The position numbers and the translations under genes are program-made. A stretch of DNA of 64,000 bases from Agapanthus africanus (taxonomy: Eukaryota; Streptophyta; Magnoliopsida; Asparagales; Amaryllidaceae), in NCBI GenBank assembly GCA_030015575.1, contig CM057347.1:404768248-404832247 (forward strand), read 5' to 3'. Below the pieces are notes generated by a model. That model did no database searches and was not told the origin of the DNA. It saw nothing but the letters and a program-made list of their open reading frames with translations. The stretch's first letter is position 1; every line of letters begins with the position of its first letter. Positions 45,106-56,080 of the stretch are shown one piece after another.

Positions 45106-47323
45106 TGTAGGGTTCCTAGGCACACTATAGAGGTCTCACAAGGCATCAACCATGCCAATATAAAAATTTATGGGTGCCGAGAAACTCTAATACGGATCTT
45201 AGACTAGAATTCTAGGCGAAAAACGATTCAAGTTAACAACTTAACTAAAGTTCGGAAGTTACAACCTTTGTAGATCCGGATATCCACTTCCTTAGCTCCA
45301 CGTAGTCATCCTCTCGCTGTCCTTTTCGAATCCTAGACTCATTCGTCGGCTTCATCGGGAAAACGAGCGGAATAGGTCGTCGGCTTTGTGCCGAAGATGA
45401 TCTACGTCGAGGTTGCACAAGTTCAAGCTCCAACTTCACCAAGCTGTGAAACTTGTGAAGTAAACACCCAAAACAACTTGGAAAGAGGTAGAGGGTGAAG
45501 AAATAGGAGGTGGGTTCACTTTAGAATTGGATTTCTCACTTTGGATCTCAAGTTGCCATTGATGGCAACATAGTTTCTTTCTTGAAGATGAAGAAGAAGA
45601 AGTAGATAGAATATGATAAGTCTTGTAAAATGAAAAGGAAAAAGAATACTTATCATAATTCTAACTAGGGTTAAGTGTAGAGAATAGACCATGGTTAATG
45701 GATGGGTTAGGGTTAAGCATGATGACAAGAATGGTTAAGAAGTCAAAGCTTCATGAAACTTCAACTAAAAGACAAAGAAAGCCACCATTCTTATCATAAT
45801 CATTTCCAAATAAATAAATAAATAAATGAATAAATAAATGATTAAGCAAAACCCTAATTATCACTTAACCATGGTTTAATTCTTCACACTTAACCAAATG
45901 ATCAAGTATCATCAAACATGATACAAATATGTGCACAAAAAATATATCACATATATAATGTGCAATAAGTGAGAAAATCCTTTTAAAAATGAACCAATAC
46001 TAGTTAATGCAAAGTAATATATCAAATATATAATTATACATTAAATCATTAAATCAACACTTGATTTAACGATCCGGTCATATCGCATATAACCGACTAG
46101 TATCCTATGTATCGATTTATCGAATCAATGATTCGATAACTAGGTCATATCGAATATAACCAATCGAAATATTTATTGCGAGAATGAAATGCGGTATCAC
46201 ATACACGCATTATTCTCGCTCCCGCACATATCTCGTATGCACTCCTATTTCGTTTCGCTTGAGCCAGGAAACCTCTGTGTAGGACTCTAAAGACTCGTCA
46301 ATACGCCGGTAGCAGATGATGATCATATCAAGCACCCACAAGCCGCAAGCGGTCTGCTAAACGTAACGGCCATCCGGGTATTGAGCGATCAGAAGATCGA
46401 TGAGCTAGCCCGCTCACACTCCTGTGAATCCAACCAGTAACACTTACCGTACAGTCCGGTCTGTTCGTCTGATACGTCGCATATCAAGTCTAGGGGTGGT
46501 AAACGTCAGACCCCAATAACCGATAAGTCGTGCCGATGTGAGGCTCATAACGGGTTGAGAAACTACTGGTAACACTTACCAGCAAATCTCTAATCAGCCC
46601 TGGCCAGGGACTTCCCTGTTACGGCCAATCGAGCACAGCGCAACATCAACCCCCAATACCGGGAGAGACGAAACCCCTCCTATCGCTCATTGCCTCCATG
46701 TGACTCGGGACTGTACCCAAAGACCACCGTTTTGCACGCCCTCATGGACGTGGTAAGGTGGAGATCAAAGCACAGTGGGAATCACACAAGACTCTATGAA
46801 GATCTCGGGTCTACAGACTAACCTGTACAAGTGTCACCTGAGAACTGCCATCTGACGTGAGGTATAATACCATCTGGGAGTTCTCGGCGAGTCCGTCCAG
46901 TGTACCCAGTCTCCACTGAGCACCCGTATACCATCTCTGATGTCAAACACCAATGGATATGGGATCATCCATCTCCCATCTCATGGGTCGAGAAGCGTAT
47001 ACGCTAGTCTACACTGGTATATCGATGCCCCGTCTCGATACACCTACGACTAGGGACCTTGAAGGATGTACCTATGGACTATCATGTCCCCACTAGTATG
47101 ATCTGCATCATAGTCCAGGTAGTCAAGTACACATCCTAAGGGCTTTACCAACATGTAACTATAAGACAGTTTAAAGAGACTAGTATACATGTTAAGATAA
47201 AGAGTAACCAGATAGCATACTATCATATCGAGCAAGAAAGTCATCTCTATATATGTCCAAGCATCCAATATAATATACATCATCTGTACAATACTGGCCT
47301 CTAGGGCATACATACAACTAACA
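45106..47323 (-). repeat. 5' LTR of copia-3
   Basis: 2218 bp, the same length as the 3' LTR. Its ends TGTTAG and CCCTACA are intact. Confidence 0.93.
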
Positions 47324-47356
47324 GTTAACTACTACACATAAAAAACAGATAAATCA
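47324..47356 (+). repeat. 3' LTR of element E, last segment
   Basis: GTTAACTACTACACATAAAA... ending CAGATAAATCA, matching 6752-6786. The target copy ACCAG of element F follows at 47357-47361. Confidence 0.88.
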
Positions 47357-48440
47357 ACCAGTATCAACAGGGGAAGTTCGCGCTGTCTAAGAACTGGAGG
47401 ATGAACCCACCACAGAAGCACACTCCTAAAAAGGTGGATGCGCCGGGGGCATCATGCTTGCTCGTGGAAGAAACTCCATGGGAGGTCGTTCTTTCAGCAA
47501 AAATCAAAAGAATGTTGAAGGATCTACAGGCATGTCCGGAAGTCAGGTGGAAAACCCAATTGAATATGAAATCATCGAAGGGATGCTGAAACCGCTTTCC
47601 GTACCGAAGATTATTGACAAAGGGCAAAATCCCCAAGTCAGGCCTTCAAAGTCTTCGAAGAAAAAGAAGAAGACCAAGAATCTTGTATAGCCTGCCGAGT
47701 ATGACGACAAGCACACAAACCTACAAAAATATATTAACGAGCTGGAGAAGTACAACCAGAAAGCGCGGAAATCGGTCACGCTCGAAGAGTTCCTCAAGCA
47801 TATTCTCAAGAACGAAGATAGTGACAACGATGAGGAAAATGACTCTCCAGAAGAAACCGAAGACTATGTAGCAAGTTACCACATGGTCTCCCATTCGTCG
47901 TTAAATGATGAAGAAACTCCCTCAGCGTTAGAAAATAACGCAGAGGAACTGAGGGCAGGATCGACACTAAAATCCCCAGAACTGCCAGAAAACCCGATCG
48001 TCAGGATGCTAGACGAAGCCTTTCGAAGAAGCAAAACAGACCGAGAACGCGAAACAACCATATATGAAAAGGCTAAGCGTCAACATCAGGATGAAGAAGC
48101 TGCGGCAAGGTGGAGTCGTAAAGTACCCCAACCAAACCAAAGCATACTTGCCACAAATAAGAGCAGGATCAAGACAGAGAAGCGGTTCGCCAAAGCCCTG
48201 TCAATGGGGATAAAACTGCCGCCTCTCGTAAGAAACACTCTCGGGGTCATATGTCTCGACGGAGACGATTCACATCCAAACTACTGCCTATATCATCGGA
48301 GGGTTACCCACCCCACCGAAGAGTGCAGTACCTTCAAGAATTGGTGGCAAGGATACGTTGCTCATCAAAAACACTTCAAGAGGATGAAGCGCGAAGCTCA
48401 TCGACAACAAAAGAGTGCGACAGATGCGCATGAAAAATGA
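47357..48440 (+). pseudogene. gag C-terminus of Tat-like F, continued, with a second zinc-knuckle-like module
   Basis: Reading resumes with YQQGKFALSKNWRMNPPQK, the direct continuation of the module cut at 5114. Frames then shift: a Lys-rich stretch (KSSKKKKKTK) ends at a stop near 47688-47690, followed by a helical charged region (YDDKHTNLQKYINELEKYNQK) and an open frame 47883-48440. That frame carries RETTIYEKAKRQ and a second knuckle-like motif (HPNYCLYHRRVTHPTEEC, then STFKNWWQG). It is a broken polyprotein segment, not a separate gene. Confidence 0.75.
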
Positions 48441-48890
48441 CTTGCAACTATCATATGGTTGGTACCAGTTCAGAAGGGGAAAAACCCAAGTTCTTATATT
48501 CGGGAGCGATTCTGAGGACGAAATACCCCTAAGCCCTCTCTTCAAAGACTCCACCTCCGAAAAAGAAGAGGAGGAGAAGAACTGTAAGAACATTCAGCTG
48601 CATAACCACACGCTACTTGAAAAGAATCTCGGATCTACAAACAAAGGTTAGAGCAAAAAAGACAAAGGGAAAGAAAAAATACCTGAGGAAATTACCCTCG
48701 ACGATGTAGTTGTCAAAGAGCTCGCAGCAAGGGACCCGCCAAGGAAAAATAAGGTGGGTTACAATATCCGAGCATATCTGAGGAAAATAACCTCACAGTT
48801 GAGCATATTGGATGCTCTCCTCTTATCCAAAGAGGCACGAGAGTCTCTGATCAAGGCATTACAAGAGCCCGATCAGTTCTAACCTTTCCT
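48415..48890 (+). pseudogene. Acidic linker of F gag-protease
   Basis: A frame of 78 codons (48415-48651) contains LIFGSDSEDEIPLSPL, then stops. Downstream fragments (EITLDDVVVKELAARDPP) lead toward the protease. SDSEDE recurs at about 49590-49610 (VISSDSEDEANAVFS), consistent with an internal duplication in this element. Confidence 0.6.
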
Positions 48891-49773
48891 CGCAGAGGAG
48901 AAGATAAAGGATGAGCTGGCAGAAATTCACACAGCTGACATTACATTCAGCGATGAAGATCTCCTTCTTGATACGTGTGAACATAACCGCTCGATATACG
49001 TCACCGGGTACAGCCATGACATCAAGATAGGGAAAATCCTTGTCGACAACGGATCCTTCGTCAACCTTCTCAACGTGAGAGTGCTAAAGGAGATTTGCAT
49101 GAACGTTCAGCACTTGGCCTGAGACAAAATTACAATCTCCGGGTTCGACTCACAGTCGTCACGGACGCTTGGGTCCGTAATACTGACGTTATGCTTCGAG
49201 TTGCTTGTCGCTGACATCAAATTTCTCGTCATTGACGCCAAGACTTGCTATAACGCTTTGCTCGGCAGGCCCTGGTTGCATGAGTACAACGTCATCCCTT
49301 CTACACAACATCAGTGTATGAAGTATTTCAAGGATGGCTTGGAATGCACCGTCACAGGGGAGCTAAATCCGTTATCCGTAAATGAAGTCCGGAAATATGA
49401 AGACGCAAAGTACTTCCTACCAGACTTCGAAGATACAGAAAGATGTCATAAGCCGGAGGATAAACAAAAGTCCACCGTCGCTATCCCGATCTTTAGGAGT
49501 TATTCCGAGGAAGATGAAGAAATAGTCTACTCGGAGCAACCCCGGAAAGAAAACGATAGGCCCGGACCATCTACCCATATTCTGGTCATTAGCAGCGATT
49601 CTGAGGACGAGGCCAATGCAGTGTTCTCCATCCGCCCGTCAGTGCAAACCCTCGTCGGAGCAGATCAGAGTCTGCAAATCACAATGGCTCCGTCTCGGCA
49701 TTACAAGGAACTTGATGTGCTCGATACATACAGCGTACAAGAGCTACAGACTTTCTACGTCCCTCCCAGGTAA
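48891..49773 (+). pseudogene. Protease of Tat-like element F, with a stop
   Basis: Recognisable retropepsin: NRSIYVTGYSHDIKIGKILV, then V-D-N-G-S in the catalytic position (usually D-S-G), ITISGFDSQSSRTLG, and YNALLGRPWLHEYNVIPSTQ followed by HQCMKYF. A TGA at about 49120-49122 interrupts it after VQHLA; the open frame 49201-49773 holds the second half plus an acidic tail. The flap and C-terminal pattern match Ogre/Tat proteases. It is inactive as written. Confidence 0.8.
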
Positions 49774-50867
49774 AGAGGTGAAAAGACGGTCCTCTTCTAC
49801 CAATTTACAGAGACCAAAGTAGAAAAAGAAGTCTGGCATGGTGCCGATTTTGCACTTGACAGGCTTCAAATAATCCGTCTGCCAAGATACTACGCGGAGA
49901 AATTGAAAAGGCTGTTAAGATGCCAAGGTATACCCCTCGAACAAACTGTTATGCAAGCCCAATTTTACAAAAAGATTTAGAATATTCCCGGGACTCGGCG
50001 AAAGATGCCCAACAGGAAGATGGAGACAACCAGGCTCGAATACGTTCGGTCAAAGAAACAGAAGTAGTTCCACAGCTGCCGCGTCATAAACAGCTTCAGC
50101 GAAGGGGAAAAAACTCTTCCAAATGGCCATGACGTTGAAACAGAGCGAAATCCCGCTCTAAGAACGTTAAGTCCGTCGCTCGAAGAACAAATAGACAAGC
50201 TAATAAAAGAAGCATGTCAAAAGAGCCGAGACAATCATAGCCGCGAAATGATCATTTATGAAAAGGCCAGGACACAGCGCCTCAATCAACAATCCGCCGA
50301 CAATGAAGACTATAATGTTCTTCATCCCCAGCCCGCTGTATGTCCTCACAAAGGGGGAAATCCCGAAATAAAGGAAAAAACAGGGTAAAGAACGCAAACA
50401 ACGTTCGAAAACAACGAAGCAGATCTAAGACGCCATGCACCTGAGAAAAACTCGATTGGAACCCATCCTTTATAAAGAAGATGAGTCGAGAATACTCCTT
50501 CCCCCAAGACAAGACAAGGAAAATATTCAATCTTGTCAAGAAGCACCAAATGATGACACTTCCGGAGTCTCGACACCCGAAACAAATAAACGAGATCCAT
50601 CACCCGGATTATTGCTCCTACCACCGAGCAATAGGTCATACCCTTAAAAACTGCTTCACCTTCAAAGACTGGGTAGAAGACCAATATCAGCAAGGCAGGT
50701 TCACTTTGTCTGACAGCTGGAAGGTAAACCCGCCGCAAAAGCATAAACCAAAGAAGACCTATACCGTGAGGATAGGACAAGCTCAACCACAAAAATGGAA
50801 GCGGACTCGTACCTGCCATATGATAATACTCTCAAAAGAGAGAGGGCATGAGATTATGGATGACCTC
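49774..50867 (+). pseudogene. F polyprotein region with a third zinc-knuckle-like module
   Basis: Shifting frames. First comes VLFYQFTETKVEKEVWHGAD with LPRYYAEKLKRLLRCQG. Then SLEEQIDKLIKEACQ...REMIIYEKARTQ, a copy of the helical motif at 48010-48075. The open frame 50481-50897 carries EYSFPQDKTRKIFNLVKK, YCSYHRAIGHTLKNC, FKDWVEDQYQQGRF and NPPQKHKPKK. This repeats the module at 4885-5114 + 47362. It is cut at 50868 by element D. No reverse transcriptase is seen before the cut. Confidence 0.7.
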
Positions 50868-52428
50868 TGTTGGGGTCAAAAATTACACCCCGGTTGACTA
50901 AGTCAAAATCAAAATCAACCCCAAGTAAGCGGGACCAAGCCCAGATCAAGTGGGCCCATGCCCAAGTCGAGCCCAGCGATCGGCCTCCCCCATGCCAAAA
51001 TGAAATCATATAATAAATAATTTTGATGTAATTTTTTATGCATGAATGGACATAAAGCAAAATTTTTGTAAAGCCCATGGCCCATGTGCAAAATAAATGA
51101 GCACATGAGGCATGGGATGGGCAAAATGCCATTTTGTAAAGCCCCAACGGGCTATATGTAAGTTTGTAAGCCTATAAAAGGCAACATGATAATGAAATAA
51201 AAAAAAAGAATAATTCATTCTCCCCAAAAATTAGGGTCAGTGCCTCCTTCTCCTACCTCAAGGTTCTTAAACCTTCTTATCCTTTTTTGAATTAAATCAA
51301 GAGTTTAACTCTTCCTTTTCAAAAAATAAATAGTTTTTCACCATAAAACCCTCGAAGGGGAGCTTGGATCTGCCATCAAATCCCAAAGAGGGGAGATTTT
51401 AAGTCTTATCTCCCCTTTTCCCCCCAAGATCCAGCCAACGGAGAGGAAGAAGAAGGATACCCATCTATAAAAATCCCATTCCGGGAGGATCCGAGACTCA
51501 AAAGAAGATCCAAAGATTTTTAAGAGTTTAACTCCATTCAAGATCTATTGGAGTTTAACTCCAAATTTATACATAATCCCTGTTAGGAGTTCAACTCCAA
51601 AGCCCCTTGGGAGTTCAAATCCTAACCCAGGGGCTAAGCCCCCTTTTCGCTGGTGTTTCCAGCGGTTGTGTGCCGTGCACGTGACTCACGGTCGCCTAGC
51701 GGCCGTGTGCCACACACGTGACCCACGAGCGCCCAGCGGTCGCATGTAGGGCATGTGACCCGCGGGCGCTAAGCGCCCACGTGCACCTCACGCGACCCAC
51801 GGGCGCTCCGCGCCCAGCGGTCGCGTGCTGCGCACATGACCCGCTTGCACCCAGCGCCCACATGTCGCATACGTGACCCGCGTGCGCCAAGCGCCCACGC
51901 GCCGCGCACGTGACCCGCGGGCGCTCATTGCCCATGCACCTAGCAAGTGACCCGCGGGCGCCTAGTGCCCACGTGCCATGCATGCATCTTTAAGACACTC
52001 CTCATCCCTCATTTTCCGTGCACTCCACTACAGAAACACGTCCCCCGTTAGGATTTTTTTCTAACGGGGCGCTGTCCCGCATCCCGCAAGGGGGCAGCTA
52101 GCCCCCTTAACCCCCAGCCCGCTATCCGGGTAGCAGGACCCCCATAAACTGTGTGAGGCCCCCGATATATCCAAAAACCCCTTCCAAAACACAACACAAC
52201 ACACGCACACTGCACATTGAGTTCGCATGACAAGTTTGATCTGTCAATCGAAGGTTCCTTCGCTCCAAAGGCGAGGGGTAATTAACGGCAACTTAGTCCG
52301 CGGCTGCCGGAGATTCGGATCTGCATAATCAATGAACCCCCGCCTACCCTAGGCAAGGGGGAATCTGTAGTACGCCTGACAAGCGACGTGTATTCCCATC
52401 TCAATGGGGTGACGAAAAACACCCTACA
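50868..52428 (+). repeat. 5' LTR of element D
   Basis: 1561 bp, from TGTTGGGGTCAAAAATTACA to ACACCCTACA. It contains palindromes such as TTGGAGTTTAACTCCAA (51549-51565) and a GC-rich array with CACGTG at 51655-51985. Confidence 0.9.
51655..51985. repeat. GC-rich CACGTG-bearing repeat in the D LTR
   Basis: Six to seven degenerate units of about 40-50 bp containing (CACGTG)ACCCGCGGGCGC-like sequence and AGCGCCCA. Part is repeated in the 3' LTR at 61770-61870. Confidence 0.65.
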
Positions 52429-52433
52429 GATTC

Positions 52434-52452
52434 TGGCACGCCCAGTGGGACC
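52434..52452 (+). other. Primer-binding site of element D
   Basis: TGGCACGCCCAGTGGGACC, 5 bp after the LTR end. It is nearly the same as that of F. Confidence 0.82.
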
Positions 52453-52585
52453 TATCTTTCCTCCCATATTTTGGGTTAAATATCCATGCGAACTCAATCA
52501 ACATATACATTGATTGCCTGCACTGAAATCTTGTTTCTATTTACAGGTTAACAATTTTCCAATTGCAATCTTCGGACACAGCAAA

Positions 52586-54660
52586 ATGTCTCCAAGGACA
52601 AGCTCAGCTCTCGACACAGCTCCCATATCCTATACGATGAAGATGGATACCAGGACGGTCCTCCCGGCCAGTCTCGGGCGACAGTGGGAGGAGCCACCGC
52701 TACCATTCGGCTCTATTCTGTTCATGCCAGCTAACGCCATCTCTGCTCCTCAAGCCCCGGTGATGGATAAACCGACCTCAAAAGGCAGGAGGCCAAATGT
52801 GGTGATCTCGAAGGCACCACTACCCAAACACAAGTCGGTGTTTGAACGACTTTCTTTTGCTCCAGTTAGGGGCAAGGCCATCAACACCAACAAAGCAATA
52901 AGGTATCTCGAGCAAGCTCCAACGGTGCCCTTGACAACTGCTCGATCGGGTATCTTCTTTAAGCTCCTCGTCAATCAACTCACTATGGCTTCCTGGATGA
53001 CGGATGCCCATCAAGCCCTCAAAATCGAGAAGCTAAGACAAAAAAGGCTCATATACAGAGCCAACAAAAGAGCTAGGGCTCATGCCAGGCTGAAGTTCAT
53101 GAGGGTCCAAGAACAGGGATACCCCACTGAGGATAAAGAGATACCTGGATATGTGGTCCACACTGTCTACATGGTGGGCACGCGCTGCAAGAGCAAGGAC
53201 AGGGCCACCACATCTCAAATCCAAACTGGTATGAATATGGCTGCCACTTCCCAAGACCAGCATCCTCTGGGAGGTAATGAAAACCCTTCCAGTGAGGCTG
53301 ATAAGCAAAGAGATCTCTTGGTTCATAATGAGTCGATCTCGAAAAGCGAAGAAGAGCCAATCTTCCGTCCTGAAAATGCAGAGCAACAACTTCTCCAAGA
53401 GCTCCGAAAACAACTCAAAAGTAAAGACAAGGAGATGACCAAACTTTACTCCAAAATTGACGACTTGACGAATGTTGTCATGCAGCTCACGGCCCAAGTT
53501 GCCTCTCAGCTATCCAATCAAGTGCAGGGTTCTGCTCATGAACCGAGAAACGGTGTCCCGAGACAGCCGACGCCTATTCCCTCAAATCCAAAGGTGGGCG
53601 AACCGCATGAGAGTTGGTCGCATCCTATCTCGGGAAATGTCTTGGCTACCAATGATAGCAACCCGCTAACGCAAGATAAAATTATGGATTTGGTCGCCAA
53701 TAAAGTCAAAACATTGGTAGCCGAAGCCGGAGAGCAAAAAGATGTCAGCGGTAGCGGGAGACTATATCCTACTCGGTACGATCTTGTGGAGTTTCCCACT
53801 GGCTATGTCGTCCCCAAATTTGAAAGGTTCGATGGGACGGGAAATTCGAACCGGCACATTACCCAATTTAATGCAGCGCGAATACTAGGTGCAATGATGC
53901 GCTCCTTCTCCATCAGTTTGTCAATAGTTTGACGGATGTTACTTTCGATTGGTATGCAAGCATACCGGATGACTCGATTACGACGTTCGTTCAAATAGAA
54001 TCCATGTTCAAGCAAAGGTTCATGAGTGTCAGCGATAAAATCACCATTGCCGACCTTGTAAGGACCGAGCCAAAGAACAACGAAAGTAACATGGATTTTA
54101 TAATCCGATGGCGCAATCTCTCTATCAAATATGAACCGCCGTTGGAGCAAGACAAATCCGTCAGTCTTCTTATAGAAAATCTGAGCGACTGGATGAAACC
54201 TTTCCTGTGCACCGCAGGTCTCAAAACATTTCAAGAGCTGACCAAGAGAATTCAAATGTTGGAACGCTCAAAGCCGGAGTCCACTCAGAATCTCCAATTC
54301 ATAAACAGACCGAGACATCAGAGAGACGACAACCGGAAATGCGAAAGTTCCAACAGCACAGATTCTCTAAATAAGCAGAGAGCGGGCAGAGCAAAGACTA
54401 ACAAATCTCGAGAGCCAACTTTGGAGGAAAAAAGAAATAAGGTCTACTCTTTCATTAGGGACAAGGTCCACAAAATTTTCAAAGATGCTCTGAAGAATGG
54501 CCTACGGCTACCAGAACCAAAAAGGCTAAGTGAAGCGAACAGGACTGATCATCCCAACTTTTGCCCATACCACCGAGTGCTGGGCATGCTATTGAAGACC
54601 GTTGCATCTTCAAGGATTGGGTTGAGAAAAAATACAAGGCGGGAGAAATATAATTGTCTC
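52586..54660 (+). pseudogene. gag copy 1 of element D (frameshifted)
   Basis: The ATG at 52586 (MSPRTSSALDT) is preferred over one at 52514; a polypyrimidine-ACAG (52535-52548) between them resembles a 3' splice site. Open to 53932. Features: KHKSVFERLSF near 52830, GYVVHTVYMVGTR near 53150, a coiled coil (ELRKQLKSKDKEMTKLYSK) and the start of the gag core (FPTGYVVPKFERFDG). A frameshift near 53880-53930 moves the core into 53929-54672 (DVTFDWYASIPDDS, MFKQRFMSVSDK, DFIIRWRNLS). The C-terminal module (KVYSFIRDKVHKIF, FCPYHRVLG) has a further shift near 54590. Two frameshifts make it broken. Confidence 0.8.
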
Positions 54661-55640
54661 CTGGCGTGTTAACAAACAGTCAAGCTGTGACCACCAATTT
54701 CATACAAACGGAGATCGAAGTCCTTCGGGAACCTGATTCTCTCGGACATCTGCCTTTCCATAAAAAGAGCGGACTAAGACAACAAGCTAAGAGCCAAACG
54801 AGCAATATTTCCAATGAAGAAGCAATAGACGGGTACGTAACCCATACGGTCTACATGATGGAGCTCAGAGGAACAAGTCCTCCTACACCATATAGCCATG
54901 ACAATGACGCGGTTGTTGCCATCCAACACAGGCTCGATCCAAATGATGAAAAGCCCGCTCAAGTCATTGAGCCAAAGGAACCCGTGGTTCTTGCTGAATC
55001 AAGCTCATGCGGTAAGGATGACCCCATTATCATACCCATAATTATATAACAAGCATTATTCCAATGGCTTCAGAAGCAGCTTCAGGACAGGGAAAAGAAG
55101 ATGGCCAAGGTCCATTCCAAAGTCGACGAGCTGGAAAACGTCGTGGCAGATCTCACGACCCAAGTCGTCCGATTGCAATTACATCAAAATCAAATTTTGG
55201 TTCGTGAGCTAGGGATTGATATCCAGAAGCAGCCAACCGATACTCCCTACAGCCCAAGAGCGGAACACTTTTGCGAAAAATGGCCGCAATCAGCTTCCAA
55301 TCTCTCCGATACGTACCCTGAATGGGATAAGTGAACAGTAGGCGAACCAAAGACTGATCGGCTTCAAGGACCAGCGTCAGTAAGGGCACCTACTCTAATG
55401 GAGAGAAACAAGAAGGTGTACTCCTTCAAGAAGGATAAAGTCCGCGAAATATTTGTGGACGCCTTGAACAACGGTCTGCAACTGCCTATTCCAAAGAGGC
55501 CATATGAAATAAACATGACGGCAATCCCATATACTGCCCATATCATAGAATGGTGAGTCATACCATTGAAGACTGCTATGTTTTTAAAGATTGGGTGGAG
55601 GACCAATACAAACTTGGGAAAGCCTCACAGTCGTCAGATG
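54654..55640 (+). pseudogene. Partial gag copy 2 of element D
   Basis: A second, shorter gag-like unit repeats elements of copy 1 in order: GYVTHTVYMMELRG (near 54835), a coiled coil (KMAKVHSKVDELENVVADL, near 55100) and the C-terminal module (KVYSFKKDKVREIFVDALNN, YHRMVSHTIEDCYVFKDWVE). The gag core is missing. Stops at about 55047 and 55332 and a frame change near 55530 break it. It implies an internal tandem duplication of gag followed by a deletion. Confidence 0.75.
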
Positions 55641-55723
55641 TACCGACAAGCCACAGAGCTACGGTCATCAACACAGCTCCGCCAAGATCAAAGTTCGAGG
55701 AGCTGGGATAAGCAAACAGCTGA

Positions 55724-55865
55724 ACACCACGTCGTTAAACTGGGAACGACTGACCACCATGTCGTTAAACTGGGAACGATTGACTACCATGTCGTTAAAA
55801 TGGGAATGATGGACCACCACGTCGTTAAACTAGGAACAATCGATCTCTAAGTCGTTATACCGGGG
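55724..55865 (+). repeat. 30-bp tandem array in D
   Basis: About 4.7 units with the core GTCGTTAAACTGGGAACGAT (starts 55731, 55761, 55791, 55821, 55851). Because 30 is divisible by 3 it yields a periodic peptide (HHVVKLGTID) in one frame, probably not meaningful. Confidence 0.85.
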
Positions 55866-55894
55866 ATGTAAAAATGTGTAACTAAAAAAAAATT

Positions 55895-56075
55895 AAAAAA
55901 GCCGAAATGATGGGGCAACTTGCAATAAAAATCAGCGAGTAAAATAAAAATGAAAATAAACAGTCGAAATGATGGGGCAACCGCGAATAAATTGCCGAAA
56001 TGATAAAGCAATCGCAACCTTCGTGATAAGAAAAGCTGAAATGATAGAGCAATCGCGATAAAAAAAATCTCCAAA
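55895..56075 (+). repeat. Degenerate repeat 'CGAAATGATGGGGCAA' in D
   Basis: Four imperfect copies of (G)CCGAAATGATrrrGCAAyCGC spaced 38-71 bp, in AT-rich sequence. It leads directly into the next array. Confidence 0.6.
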
Positions 56076-56080
56076 GACGA

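Larger units (their letters stand above)
36736..47323 (-). mobile_element. Copia-3: Angela-like element with intact pol but no gag
   Basis: 10588 bp flanked by the exact duplication GTTAA (36731-36735 and 47324-47328). On the - strand: 5' LTR (47323 to 45106), PBS (45104 to 45092), leader of 2.8 kb, pol ORF (42273 to 38968), PPT (38968 to 38954), 3' LTR (38953 to 36736). Both LTRs are 2218 bp, with about 30 differences by eye. It is the only element here with a full enzyme set, and a possible helper for C and copia-2, although it would need gag from elsewhere. Confidence 0.93.
5115..47356 (+). mobile_element. Element E: Athila-like Ty3/gypsy retrotransposon, multiply interrupted
   Basis: The structure on + is 5' LTR (5115-6786), PBS (6789-6806), leader, gag (7764-8203), [element C], gag remnant (20300-20386), [solo Tat LTR], protease (22784-23544), 3' non-coding region, PPT (25190-25204) and a 3' LTR in three pieces (25205-26619, 36572-36735, 47324-47356). 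The PBS beginning TAGCGCCGTTGCCGGGG and the protease sequence are typical of the Athila lineage. No reverse transcriptase, RNase H or integrase is present, so the element is non-autonomous or internally deleted. It sits in the gag of element F. Confidence 0.9.
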
